Below are positions 32,922-41,266 of a stretch of DNA of 64,000 nt, one piece after another (the stretch's first letter is position 1; each line of letters opens with the position of its first letter). The position numbers were made by a program, and so were the translations under genes. This stretch comes from UBA3006 sp031401235. Lineage in GTDB: Bacteria > Actinomycetota > Acidimicrobiia > Acidimicrobiales > Ilumatobacteraceae. Where the stretch lies: positions 62,001-126,000 of the forward strand of contig JANNRJ010000030.1 in NCBI GenBank assembly GCA_031401235.1, written 5' to 3'. Under the pieces are notes generated by a model that was given only the letters and a program-made list of their open reading frames with translations, was not told the DNA's origin and did no database searches.

Positions 32922-33713
32922 TCAGGCTGCGTGAGGGCGGCACACCTTGCAGGGTCGATACCCGGCGTCAACCGCTTTATAAGTGGCTGGAAACCACCGC
33001 TGATTTTTAGCCGTGATGCGCCGAGCACTGCGACATGTCGGATAGCAAAAAATGTTTGTGGTTGAACTGCCGAGGTAGCGGCGGCCAGCGATGGCGTTTG
33101 TTTCAAGTTCGTCGACATTGATGTCCTCGTGCGTCAGAAGCATTTGTTTGCGCTCCGTTCCCAACCGGTACTCGCCGATGTGTCCATCACTTCTCACGAT
33201 TCGGTGACACGGAATCAGAAGCGGGACCGGGTTTGCCGCCAACGCCGAGCCGACGGCTCGGTTGGCGTGCGGTCTTCCGATCTCAGCGGCGATCCACGAG
33301 TAGGGGCGAACCTCTCCTGGCGGAATTTCTGAAGTCTTGCGCAGCACTGCGGTCGCGAAATCGCTGAGACCGCGAAAGTCGACGGGTAGAGGCGAGGCCG
33401 TGTCAGCGTTCAACGCGTTGCGAATCTGGCGGTCAAGAACTCTGTTCGGTTCGCGTGTGGGGAAAATCGTACGACCGAATCGCTCCGCGAATTGTCTTTC
33501 AAAGGCGTTCGAGTCATCGCCGAGAGCAACCGCCGATACGCCACGGGGGTTAAAGGCAATAAAGACCGATCCGATTGGGCTGTCATAGGGGTGGTAGCCA
33601 TCGGCGACGCCGGCACCAAGAAGAACTCTAGGTAGAAGTGTTTCGGGTGCGGGTCCACCGAATTTTTCGAGTAGTTGCACAATCGTCTCTTTAAGTTCGC
33701 TGAGGGTTTTCAT
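32922..33713 (-). CDS. Ada-type DNA repair protein with inverted domain order
   Basis: A 263-residue protein. Residues about 45-195 are a methylguanine-DNA methyltransferase with the IPCHRIV acceptor motif and a preceding PYSWIAAEIGRPHANRAVG helix. Residues about 205-263 are an Ada zinc-binding domain (RYLGSSTTNIFCYPTC, then YRPCKVCRPH), whose four Cys take a methyl from phosphotriesters. E. coli Ada has the zinc domain first, and the AraC-type helix-turn-helix of Ada is missing here. It is coupled by ATGA to an ECF sigma gene upstream. The fusion suggests repair plus methyl sensing in one chain. Confidence 0.85.
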   Translation of the reverse strand: MKTLSELKETIVQLLEKFGGPAPETLLPRVLLGAGVADGYHPYDSPIGSVFIAFNPRGVSAVALGDDSNAFERQFAERFGRTIFPTREPNRVLDRQIRNALNADTASPLPVDFRGLSDFATAVLRKTSEIPPGEVRPYSWIAAEIGRPHANRAVGSALAANPVPLLIPCHRIVRSDGHIGEYRLGTERKQMLLTHEDINVDELETNAIAGRRYLGSSTTNIFCYPTCRSARRITAKNQRWFPATYKAVDAGYRPCKVCRPHAA

Positions 33714-34282
33714 GACTGAATTTTCCCTTTCAGTTGATTGGCTAGAACGGCAAGACCGCGATGCACATCAGATTTGACGCTGCCGACCGGTCGTTTTGTC
33801 GCAGCAGCGATTTCGGTATACGAGAGTTCGCCCACATATCGGAGCACGACCGCGTTGCGTTGGTAAACAGGAAGACGGGACAGTTCGTCGCGCCACCATT
33901 CCTCATTTTCAGAATTGAGGGCACGAGTTTCGGGCTGGCTATTCGCGTTGGCAATTAATTCGACCGATAATTGGCTCTGGCGAGGGCGACGACTCTGTTG
34001 GCGCGCATTGCTCCGCACAACATTGAGGGCGATTGTCCATAGCCAGCCGCGAAGTTTGAGTTGTCGAATTCGGCTTGGGGAATATTTACTCAGTGCTTTG
34101 TATGCGCGGATGAATGTGTCCTGGCTGAGATCGGCGGCGAGTTCTGGATCGCCGACCAATCGGCAAATTCCCGAATACAGACGGTTCTGGTGAGCACAAA
34201 CCAGATCTTCAAAGGTTCGGTCGATGTCCTTGGCGAGTCGACGAACGAGTCGCGCATCGGTGTGCGCATTCACATCGTTCAA
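33710..34282 (-). CDS. ECF sigma factor coupled to the Ada-type protein
   Basis: A 190-residue group IV sigma factor. Region 2 is around residues 25-95 (FEDLVCAHQNRLYSGICRLV, DLSQDTFIRAYKAL, LRGWLWTIALNVVRS) and region 4 is around 130-185 (LPVYQRNAVVLRYVGELSY, then IAAATKRPVGSVKSDVHRGL). The start is a TTG at 34282 or a GTG at 34273. It overlaps the repair gene by four bases; no anti-sigma gene accompanies it, so the Ada-type protein may itself be the regulator. Palindrome TGCGCTGCGCA lies upstream at 34312-34322. Confidence 0.88.
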   Translation of the reverse strand: MNDVNAHTDARLVRRLAKDIDRTFEDLVCAHQNRLYSGICRLVGDPELAADLSQDTFIRAYKALSKYSPSRIRQLKLRGWLWTIALNVVRSNARQQSRRPRQSQLSVELIANANSQPETRALNSENEEWWRDELSRLPVYQRNAVVLRYVGELSYTEIAAATKRPVGSVKSDVHRGLAVLANQLKGKIQS

Positions 34283-34471
34283 AACCCGTACGTCCGCCTG
34301 TGAATAGCGAATGCGCTGCGCACATGCGTGATCATAGTGACCAGGTTCATATTCGAGGTCGTGATCATTCCCACATCATGTAGAACTCCGCTCAGAAGAA
34401 TTTGGTTGCATGTCACTTGTCGGTTTCGCACGAATCAGGTAATACTGAATCATCTGTACTCAGGTGGCGTT

Positions 34472-35635
34472 ATGACGGCTATGCCGACGGTCATGTCGAG
34501 GGCTCCTTTGGACTACTCGCGTCGCCCGATGCTGGTGTTCTGGGAGAGCACGCGCGCCTGTCAACTGGCTTGTCGGCATTGTCGTGCCAGTGCTACCGCG
34601 CATGCACTACCGGGTGAACTCACCACCGCCGAGGGTCGCGACTTGATCGATCAAGTCGCCAACTTCGGCCGTCCGTATCCGATTCTCGTACTCACCGGTG
34701 GTGATTGCCTGTTGCGCTCCGATCTGTTCGATTTGGTTGAGTACGCCACCGGTCTCGGCATTCCAGTGGCACTCTCACCGTCAGTCACGCCATCGCTTAC
34801 TTCGCAGATGATCGATCGAATCTCCGCCGGTGGGGTTAAAGCGGTTTCGATCAGTTTGGACGGTGCAGTGGCTGCAACGCACGAAGATGTGCGAGGTATC
34901 CCCGGGCACTTCGCGGACACCGTGCAGACGATCCGTGCGTTAGTCGCGGCTGGACTCACCGTGCAGATCAATACCACGGTGATGCGCTCGAATGTGAACG
35001 AACTCGCGGACATCGCGGCTTTGGTCGCGGACACGGGCGCAAACATTTGGGAGGTTTTCTTCCTTGTTCAAGTCGGGCGCGGTACCGCTACCGAGGCAGT
35101 CAGCCCGCACGAACACGAAGATATTTGTCACTTCTTGTACGACGCCTCGCACTACGGCTTCATCGTGCGCACGGTTGAGGCACCATTTTTTCGTCGCGTG
35201 GTGGCCCGTCGGAGAGCCGGGGACTCAGTTCCAGATAGTGACCTGTACTTAGCGTTGTCGGGGCGACTCACCACATTGATGGGGCCGGCGATCAAACATC
35301 CGAAGGCGCATACCGCCGCCACTCGTGACGGTAAAGGAATCGTCTTCATCGCCTATGACGGCGATGTTTATCCCGCAGGGTTCCTGCCACATTCGCTGGG
35401 CAATGTGCGGAGCACTCCAATCGCCCAGATCTACCAGGACGATTCGCTGTTACGCCGAATTCGGGCTGGCGACTTCACTGGCCGCTGTGGTTACTGCGAA
35501 TACTCCGATTTGTGTGGGGGTTCTCGCGCTCGGGCGTTCGCCGCTAGCGGAGACCCGTTGGGAGAAGATCCGGCGTGCCCATATCAGCCTGATCGGTCAC
35601 TAATGGAAGCCAGACAGGACAACGCCGCGCGCTGA
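34472..35635 (+). CDS. Radical SAM/SPASM-like enzyme, AhbD/NirJ relative
   Basis: A 387-residue radical SAM enzyme. The cluster-binding motif is CQLACRHC (Cys-x3-Cys-x2-Cys, about residues 30-37), followed by LVLTGGDCLL and VSISLDGA. The C-terminus (CGYCEYSDLCGGSRARAFA, then CPY) closely follows the auxiliary iron-sulfur site of AhbC, AhbD and NirJ, enzymes of alternative haem and haem d1 synthesis. AGGTGG precedes the ATG at 34472 by six bases; a longer frame to 34328 lacks support. Its 3' end overlaps the converging HemY-type oxidase gene by 52 bases. A decarboxylase role in haem synthesis is inferred. Confidence 0.82.
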   Translation: MTAMPTVMSRAPLDYSRRPMLVFWESTRACQLACRHCRASATAHALPGELTTAEGRDLIDQVANFGRPYPILVLTGGDCLLRSDLFDLVEYATGLGIPVALSPSVTPSLTSQMIDRISAGGVKAVSISLDGAVAATHEDVRGIPGHFADTVQTIRALVAAGLTVQINTTVMRSNVNELADIAALVADTGANIWEVFFLVQVGRGTATEAVSPHEHEDICHFLYDASHYGFIVRTVEAPFFRRVVARRRAGDSVPDSDLYLALSGRLTTLMGPAIKHPKAHTAATRDGKGIVFIAYDGDVYPAGFLPHSLGNVRSTPIAQIYQDDSLLRRIRAGDFTGRCGYCEYSDLCGGSRARAFAASGDPLGEDPACPYQPDRSLMEARQDNAAR

Positions 35636-36972
35636 CCGGAGCGAACACATGCGGCGATTCCCAACCCGTCATACGACGCTCCGGCGAGTGCTAACCCCGG
35701 ATGACTCAAAAGTTCCGTACGAACTTTTGTCACTAGTTGGAGATGTCCCACTTCAAGTTGCGGGATCGAGGTGGGCCAACGTTGTACATGGTATTCGCTT
35801 GGCTTCACGGCGATTCCAGTTGCGTCTTGCATATCGCTGTGTAGTCGGGTCACCAATGCAGCATCATCAAGGTTGTCAATGTCTCGCTCCCCAAAGCGGC
35901 CGCTGGAGAATCGCACCAGGAAATAGTTTGGGTCGATCAAGTGTGGCCACTTGGTACTCAGGAACGTTGCCGCTTTAAGCAATCGATGACGTGAGGAAGG
36001 TACGAGGAGACCAGTTCCGGTCAGTGCCCGAACATTCCTTATCAATGCGCGAGGATATGCAACGACGGCTGTGGCCACGGAGGCATAACGAACCTGTCCC
36101 AACATGTCGGCAGAATTTTGGGCGAACGGCCTAATCAAGTCGCCGGCAATCATTGATGGAACCGCTAATACAACTGCATCAACCTCGGTGACAAGGCCAT
36201 CGGTGGTTTGGAGTTGGTAGCGCCCGTCAGACATTGGCGTCACCGAGTTGATCGACGTGGACGTTCGAACTTCAATTTGAGTATTCACCAACATTCGCTT
36301 CACCAATGTGTTTAGGCCATTGACCCAAGTAGCAAAGGAGAAAGGAAGTTCGTTCCTTCGACCTCGCTTCCTTAAGATCAGCGAGCCTCGTGCGTCGGCC
36401 ACCGTGGCGAGATCCGGAGTGGTGGCTCGAAGACTCAGACGATTGACGTCGCCGGCATGCAGACTCCCCAGCAGAGGGTCAACGAACAGTTCAACAACTT
36501 GACGACCATATCGTTGGCCGACAAATACACCGACCCCGATGTCATCACCTATGCCACGCCGTGGTACGAGAGGTTCCATCCCAGCCCGAACCAAACCTCC
36601 GATTGACATCATCCCCGAATTCAAAATCGGGAGTAGGCGTTGTGGTCCGGCTGGACCAACTCCGGCAGGAAGTCGGCGAAGGCCGCGCTCGGTCCACAGC
36701 CACGACATGCTCGGATTGGATGTGATGAGATCGTCGGTCAGACCCAATTCGAAGATCAGCGAGCTCATCCCTGGAGCAGAAGTGTGCACGGCCTCCGCCC
36801 CCGTATCGACAAGATGTCCAGCGAAGGCGGCCGTTCGAATCTGGCCTCCGAGCACGGGGGCTGCTTCAAAAACGATGACACGGACGCCCAGTTGGTCAAG
36901 TCGGCGGGCGCAAGTTAATCCGCTGATGCCACCTCCGACAACAGCAACACTATTGCAAGAGATAACTAACAA
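35584..36972 (-). CDS. hemY: Coproporphyrinogen/protoporphyrinogen oxidase (HemY type)
   Basis: FAD-dependent oxidase of porphyrin synthesis, 462 residues. The dinucleotide motif is VAVVGGGISGLTCARRL at the start, and the glutamate-rich second motif is VIVFEAAPVLGGQIRT. LRKRGRRNELPFSFATWVNGLNTLV, VVLAVPS, and the end LALAGASYDGLGIAACVRSG complete the family pattern. In actinobacteria this family usually works on coproporphyrinogen III (CgoX). It overlaps the nitronate monooxygenase-like gene upstream by 23 bases, and the converging radical SAM gene by 52. Confidence 0.85.
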   Translation of the reverse strand: MLVISCNSVAVVGGGISGLTCARRLDQLGVRVIVFEAAPVLGGQIRTAAFAGHLVDTGAEAVHTSAPGMSSLIFELGLTDDLITSNPSMSWLWTERGLRRLPAGVGPAGPQRLLPILNSGMMSIGGLVRAGMEPLVPRRGIGDDIGVGVFVGQRYGRQVVELFVDPLLGSLHAGDVNRLSLRATTPDLATVADARGSLILRKRGRRNELPFSFATWVNGLNTLVKRMLVNTQIEVRTSTSINSVTPMSDGRYQLQTTDGLVTEVDAVVLAVPSMIAGDLIRPFAQNSADMLGQVRYASVATAVVAYPRALIRNVRALTGTGLLVPSSRHRLLKAATFLSTKWPHLIDPNYFLVRFSSGRFGERDIDNLDDAALVTRLHSDMQDATGIAVKPSEYHVQRWPTSIPQLEVGHLQLVTKVRTELLSHPGLALAGASYDGLGIAACVRSGQRAALSCLASISDRSG

Positions 36973-38431
36973 CTTTGGCGGCGGTCCAACCCTCGGGAAA
37001 GATCGTGTTCATTTCGATGGCACCACCGAGATCCGCACCCAGAGTTACCAGAGGAAATTCGCGGTAACCGTTGCTGCGAGTTTGGCCGAGTCCGACGCTT
37101 GCCATAAGTCCGTTGCAGAGGCACTTGCGTCCGACGGTCTCGTCGATCACTCCGCCTTTTCGCACATAGTTACGAATCGGCTCGCCCGGGCAACGGTACC
37201 CAATACTGCCCGATGCCCGCTGATACGGAACGCGAAGATAACCCAAGTCGCAAAGACGCGGCCGGGCATTAAAGTTTTCCATTTCGGAAAGAGTGCCTGG
37301 AAGTGAAGCGACCTTAAATGGGAATCCGGTCGGGGACGCCAGCGGGTCGGTACGAACCACAAGCCGCTCAGTCGATATTTGGGTGAGCAATTCCTGACGT
37401 ATCACTGTGCTGAATCCTGATTCAGCAGATAAAGCAAAGAGCGTGCCCACTTGAATTCCGACTGCGCCGAGCAACTGTGCCTGCCTAAGTTGTTGCGGTG
37501 TGGAGTAGCCGCCCGCCAACCAGAACGGCAGTCCGATCTTGGCGACCTTGTCGAAATCAGCGTCGTCACGCGGACCGAATACCGGTTGGCCATCTTCATC
37601 CAGAACCAGATGTCCGCGCGGAGGGGCGTTGTGACCGCCCGATCGTGGTCCCTCGACGACGAAGCCGTCTGGACGTGTCGTTTCTTCTCGTGCCAGGTAT
37701 GCGGCCAGCGTGTGCGCCGAGACAATTGCTAGAAACATCGGACGACGTAGTGGAACCAATCCACCGCCGGTCAAAATCTGGGGATCAAATCCGATACTGC
37801 ACGCCGTTGTTGCTTGGTCTACATGTACCTTCAACGAACACGGCTCGTGGTTGGCCAACTGATTCAGTAGTTGAGGAATCTCCGCAGGGATCCCCGCTCC
37901 CATCAACACGTAATCGACATCAGCGAGCATCGCCCCGTAAGCCGCACTCGGGGTGGCCATCTGAACTTTTTCCAGATAGTTGATCCCGACAAAACCATCG
38001 TGACCATCCTTGGCCAACCACACCTCGGCAAAGTTGGCAACAATCGAAAGTTCCAGTGTGGCTGTACTCGGGTGCAAACTCAGTTGAGGAACTAAAACAT
38101 ATGGTTGATCGTGGATTCTGCCGTCCGAGCGAAAATATCGTCGTAGTACTCGCTGGGCCATCGGCAACACCGGAAAATGTTCCAAGGCTCGCCGAATATG
38201 ACCGCCCACATCACCGTCCTGTAGTCGACGGGCGACAACAGTGTCTAACGCTGTTCCGGAGACCACACCGAGTTGTCCGATTTGTGACACCGCACGGGCC
38301 AACCGCCATGACGAAACTGCTACGCCCATTCCTCCCTGAATGATGGTCGGCAAAGATTTGTTCTGAGCGTTAGGCGTGCCGGCATCGACACCCGATATGC
38401 GAGCGAAGTCAGGAATGGTATTCGTGGACAC
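36950..38431 (-). CDS. Nitronate monooxygenase family flavoenzyme
   Basis: A 493-residue FMN-barrel protein of the 2-nitropropane dioxygenase family. It begins with PTIIQGGMGVAVSSWRLA (an FMN-binding start), then GQLGVVSGTAL, FVVEGPRSGGHNAPPRG (the GHxG-type segment), LPFWLAGGYSTPQQL and ALGAVGIQVGTLFAL-like phosphate binding. It is longer than the bacterial nitronate enzyme (about 320-350), with extra sequence at the C-terminus including several Cys. It shares a 28-base divergent region with the Rrf2 regulator. Its role here, next to haem and NO-response genes, is not known. Confidence 0.75.
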   Translation of the reverse strand: MSTNTIPDFARISGVDAGTPNAQNKSLPTIIQGGMGVAVSSWRLARAVSQIGQLGVVSGTALDTVVARRLQDGDVGGHIRRALEHFPVLPMAQRVLRRYFRSDGRIHDQPYVLVPQLSLHPSTATLELSIVANFAEVWLAKDGHDGFVGINYLEKVQMATPSAAYGAMLADVDYVLMGAGIPAEIPQLLNQLANHEPCSLKVHVDQATTACSIGFDPQILTGGGLVPLRRPMFLAIVSAHTLAAYLAREETTRPDGFVVEGPRSGGHNAPPRGHLVLDEDGQPVFGPRDDADFDKVAKIGLPFWLAGGYSTPQQLRQAQLLGAVGIQVGTLFALSAESGFSTVIRQELLTQISTERLVVRTDPLASPTGFPFKVASLPGTLSEMENFNARPRLCDLGYLRVPYQRASGSIGYRCPGEPIRNYVRKGGVIDETVGRKCLCNGLMASVGLGQTRSNGYREFPLVTLGADLGGAIEMNTIFPEGWTAAKVVSYLLQ

Positions 38432-38439
38432 TTGAGCAC

Positions 38440-38450
38440 CTCCAACAATT
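38440..38450. promoter_or_regulatory. Palindromic operator candidate between divergent genes
   Basis: CCAACAATTGG (CCAA-CAA-TTGG) lies in the 28-base gap between the nitronate monooxygenase-like gene and the Rrf2 gene. TAGTCT follows at 38452 as a -10 candidate. A binding site for the Rrf2 protein is plausible but untested. Confidence 0.35.
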
Positions 38451-38459
38451 GGTTAGTCT

Positions 38460-38876
38460 ATGAGTATGCGACTTGAGATTACCCGTCGAGCGGAGTTGGC
38501 CGTGCGGGCATTGGCTTTTCTTGGCGGCACGACTGAACGGGTGAAGGGTTCCGTGTTGGCTGACGAGTTGGGTACAACATCGGCGTTCGTGGCCCAAGTT
38601 GTTGGACCGTTGGTCAAGGCGGGATGGGTTCGATCTGATCCGGGTCCGACTGGCGGTTATGTGAACTGCGTGAGTCTTGATGTGGTGAGTGTGCTCGAGG
38701 TCATCGAAGCGGTGGACGGGGTAACAAACACTGGTCGATGTGTTGTCGCTGATCGTTTGTGCGATTCGGAATCACCGTGCGCACTTCATGGTGCTTGGAC
38801 ACAGGCCCGCGGTGAATTGGTAAAGATTCTTGGCGGAATGTCGCTGTCCGATGTGGCTGCGGGAGCGAAGTTATGA
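38460..38876 (+). CDS. Rrf2-family iron-sulfur regulator (NsrR/IscR-like)
   Basis: A 138-residue winged-helix regulator. The start MRLEITRRAELAVRALAFL is typical of Rrf2, so an ATG at 38466 could be the true start. The recognition helix is in TTSAFVAQVVGPLVKAGWV, and the wing is DPGPTGGY. Three cysteines (GRCVVADRLCDSESPC, about residues 97-110) form a Cys-x6-Cys-x5-Cys set, the usual [2Fe-2S] or [4Fe-4S] ligands. It overlaps the next gene by four bases. Nitric oxide or iron-sulfur status is the likely signal, given the RIC gene two genes on. Confidence 0.85.
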   Translation: MSMRLEITRRAELAVRALAFLGGTTERVKGSVLADELGTTSAFVAQVVGPLVKAGWVRSDPGPTGGYVNCVSLDVVSVLEVIEAVDGVTNTGRCVVADRLCDSESPCALHGAWTQARGELVKILGGMSLSDVAAGAKL

Positions 38877-39682
38877 CTGTCGCGGACATGACTAAGTCGG
38901 TTCAAGTGCGACCGTTATGGCGTTCGGTCGCTGTGCCAAGTGAGCACGGTGGCTGGGGCCTCACCTTGGAGCCGGTGTTGTTGGGTCTGTTGATTGCGCC
39001 TTCGATAATTGGCCTGACACTTGGAATCGGAGCGTTCGTCGCGTTTCTCCTGCGTTCACCGTTGAAACTCATCGTGGTCGATGTGCGTCGCAAGCGGTGG
39101 CTGGATCGTTCGCGGTTGGCGGTGAGGTTTGCGATCGGCGAGTTGGTTGTACTTGCCGCGATCACAACTGCAGCACTTATCGAGACAAGTTGGCCATGGC
39201 TTGTACCAGTCGCGATTGCCGCGCCACTGGTGGGAGTGGAGTTTTGGTTTGATGTCCGTAGCCGTGGTCGACGACTCGTTCCGGAGTTGTGTGGTTCTGT
39301 CGGTATCGCTTCGGTAGTGGCGGTGATCGTCCTCGCTGGTGGACAGGGCGCGAAGCTGGCGATTGGGGCATGGCTGGTACTATCCGCGCGGGCTGTCGGA
39401 GCTATTCCGTTTGTTCGAGTTCAGATCGGCCGGCTCCGTCGCACCAGTGCGAATACCAGATCAAGCGACGCAGCCCAGGCCGTCGCTGTAGCTCTTGGAG
39501 TAGTGGCGGCGGTGACAGAACACCAGATGTTTGCTGGACTTATTGGCCTGTTGGTGGTCACGTTCCTGCAGTTGGTATGGGTGCGACGGGAACCACTCGC
39601 GGCGAAGGTGTTGGGGTTGCGCCAAATGGTGCTGGGTATTGCGCTAGTAGCGGTGACCGCTGTTGGAGTGCTGTTGATATGA
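38873..39682 (+). CDS. YwiC-like membrane protein
   Basis: A 269-residue integral membrane protein with about eight hydrophobic segments. The conserved SEHGGWGLTLEPVLLGLL motif (residues about 22-40) identifies the YwiC family, whose B. subtilis member lies near nitrate-respiration genes. A basic loop (LLRSPLKLIVVDVRRKRWLDR) follows. It is coupled to the Rrf2 gene by ATGA and precedes the RIC gene by 32 bases. Exact function is unknown. Confidence 0.8.
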   Translation: MTVADMTKSVQVRPLWRSVAVPSEHGGWGLTLEPVLLGLLIAPSIIGLTLGIGAFVAFLLRSPLKLIVVDVRRKRWLDRSRLAVRFAIGELVVLAAITTAALIETSWPWLVPVAIAAPLVGVEFWFDVRSRGRRLVPELCGSVGIASVVAVIVLAGGQGAKLAIGAWLVLSARAVGAIPFVRVQIGRLRRTSANTRSSDAAQAVAVALGVVAAVTEHQMFAGLIGLLVVTFLQLVWVRREPLAAKVLGLRQMVLGIALVAVTAVGVLLI

Positions 39683-39714
39683 GTGTTCAATTCAAATACA
39701 AAAGGAGATATGCG

Positions 39715-40446
39715 ATGATGAAAATTGATTCGATGATGACACTTGGTGCGCTGGTGAATTCTCATCCCGAACTTGCCCGCGAGTTGGAACGGCGCGGGCT
39801 CGACTATTGCTGCGGTGGCGGACAGACTTTGGCCGATGCCTGCACTAGTAAGGGTCTCGATTCGACGTTGATGGCAGTGGAACTTGCCGCCGCGGTGAGC
39901 GAAGAAATAGTCACCGATTGGTCAACAATGGAAGTTGTCGAACTTGTGGATCACTTGGAATCCACTCACCATCGCTACTTATGGGAGGAATTGCCGCGGC
40001 TGTCGGCACTCGTGGCCAAGATTGTGTCGGCTCACGGTGAGCGTCATCCTGAACTCCACGCGATTGTTGTGTGCTACGAGAAAGTTCGCGCCGAACTGGA
40101 ACCGCATTTGACCAAAGAGGAGCGAGTGTTGTTTCCGATGATTCGCGAGTTGGCAGTAGCGCGATCGGCGCCGTCGTTCCACTGCGGGACGTTGCGAAAT
40201 CCAATTTCGATGATGCTGCGGGAGCACGATGCTGTCGGCGAATTGCTTGCCCAGTTGCGACAACTGGCCGACGGCTTTCAAGTGCCTGCGGATGGTTGTC
40301 CTTCATACAGGGCGTGCTTCGCTGGATTGGTGGAACTCGAGGCGGATACTCATCTCCACATCCACAAGGAAAACAATCTCCTGTTTCCGATGGTGGTTCG
40401 CATGGAGAATGAATTGTCCGCGCTCACCAAACCAACTGTGACTTAG
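39715..40446 (+). CDS. Iron-sulfur cluster repair di-iron protein (RIC/YtfE/ScdA)
   Basis: A 243-residue cytosolic protein that repairs iron-sulfur clusters after nitric oxide or oxidative damage. The N-terminal DUF542/ScdA domain has RGLDYCCGGGQTLADAC (about residues 26-43). The hemerythrin-like domain follows, with LVDHLESTHHRYLWEELP, VCYEKVRAELEPHLTKEERVLFP, MLREHDAVGELL and DTHLHIHKENNLLFP giving the His and Glu iron ligands. A strong AAAGGAGA site lies about seven bases before the ATG at 39715. A much longer frame upstream (from 39289) is an unused overlap with the YwiC gene. Rrf2 probably controls it. Confidence 0.92.
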   Translation: MMKIDSMMTLGALVNSHPELARELERRGLDYCCGGGQTLADACTSKGLDSTLMAVELAAAVSEEIVTDWSTMEVVELVDHLESTHHRYLWEELPRLSALVAKIVSAHGERHPELHAIVVCYEKVRAELEPHLTKEERVLFPMIRELAVARSAPSFHCGTLRNPISMMLREHDAVGELLAQLRQLADGFQVPADGCPSYRACFAGLVELEADTHLHIHKENNLLFPMVVRMENELSALTKPTVT

Positions 40447-40466
40447 CCGATTGGTATTGTGCAGGG

Positions 40467-40841
40467 ATGTCAACAACCAAACCAGAAGTAATCATTCCAT
40501 CTAAAACACCACCTACCGAATTGATTCTTGACGATCTCGTCGTTGGCTCAGGAGACGAAGCGACTCATGGCAAAAACTTGTCGGTGCACTATGTCGGGGT
40601 GGCGTGGAGCGACGGCAATCAATTTGATGCCTCATGGGATCGCGACGAATCGTTCGACTTTCGTCTTGGAGCCGGACAGGTAATTGTCGGCTGGGACAAT
40701 GGTGTAGCGGGGATGAAAGTGGGTGGACGTCGACGGTTGACGATTCCACCCGAGTTGGGCTACGGAAGTCAGGGTGCCGGCGGAGTGATCAAGGGCGGCG
40801 AGACCCTTGTATTTGTGGTCGACCTGCTCAACGTGTTTTAG
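40467..40841 (+). CDS. FKBP-type peptidyl-prolyl isomerase
   Basis: A 124-residue single-domain FKBP. Conserved blocks are DLVVGSGDEATHGKNLSVHYVG, FDASWDRDESFDFRLGAGQVI, GWDNGVAGMKVGGRRRLTIP and PELGYGSQG, ending with ETLVFVVDLLNVF. The pocket residues (Tyr, Phe, Asp, Trp) are present. There is no signal peptide, so it is probably cytosolic. It starts 20 bases after the RIC gene, on the same strand. Confidence 0.93.
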   Translation: MSTTKPEVIIPSKTPPTELILDDLVVGSGDEATHGKNLSVHYVGVAWSDGNQFDASWDRDESFDFRLGAGQVIVGWDNGVAGMKVGGRRRLTIPPELGYGSQGAGGVIKGGETLVFVVDLLNVF

Positions 40842-40894
40842 CCCAGGCGACTAGGCAATTTAAGGAGACGGTCGCACGGCACTGAGCAATCCTG

Positions 40895-40909
40895 TACGAT
40901 ATCTGCATG
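40895..40909 (+). promoter_or_regulatory. Leaderless -10 element of the ArsR-family gene
   Basis: TACGAT (40895-40900) lies six bases before ATG 40907. Transcription would begin at or next to the start codon. No ribosome site precedes the ATG. Confidence 0.4.
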
Positions 40910-41266
40910 ATTGCGCATAGAAGCGGAGACCCGTCAGATCACCAAATGATGGTCGCGGTGGAGTCACTGAAGATGCTCGCCGACCCGACTCGTTTGCGAA
41001 TCGTTTGGGCACTGTTGCATGGTGAGCACTCGGTGGGTGATCTGGCGGACCATATTGGGGCTAAACCGGCAGCGGTCTCCCAGCATCTCGCCAAACTTCG
41101 GTTGGCCGGACTTGTACGAACACGCCGCGAAGGTGTTCGCATTTTTTATGCGGCTCACAACGACCACATCCTCCAACTAGTGAAGCACGCCATATTTCAT
41201 GTTGATCACGTAGTTGATACCGCAGTAGTTCATGAACTAGTCGACCATCAAAAGAGTTCAGCGTGA
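40907..41266 (+). CDS. ArsR/SmtB-family metal-sensing repressor
   Basis: A 119-residue winged-helix repressor. The helix-turn-helix is in HSVGDLADHIGAKPAAVSQHLAKLRLAGLV and the wing in TRREGVRIFYA. The C-terminal helix (HILQLVKHAIFHVDHVVD, then HELVDH) carries the spaced His and Asp residues of the alpha5 metal site found in SmtB, CzrA and NmtR, which sense zinc, cobalt or nickel. The ELCVC Cys pair of ArsR is missing. It overlaps the CDF transporter by four bases. TACGAT six bases before the ATG points to a leaderless transcript. Confidence 0.9.
   Translation: MIAHRSGDPSDHQMMVAVESLKMLADPTRLRIVWALLHGEHSVGDLADHIGAKPAAVSQHLAKLRLAGLVRTRREGVRIFYAAHNDHILQLVKHAIFHVDHVVDTAVVHELVDHQKSSA

Noticed and set aside
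39289..39714. Long N-terminal extension of the RIC repair protein
   Set aside because: It is out of frame within the YwiC-like gene, rich in Arg/Ser/Gly/Cys, and a strong ribosome site stands before the ATG at 39715.
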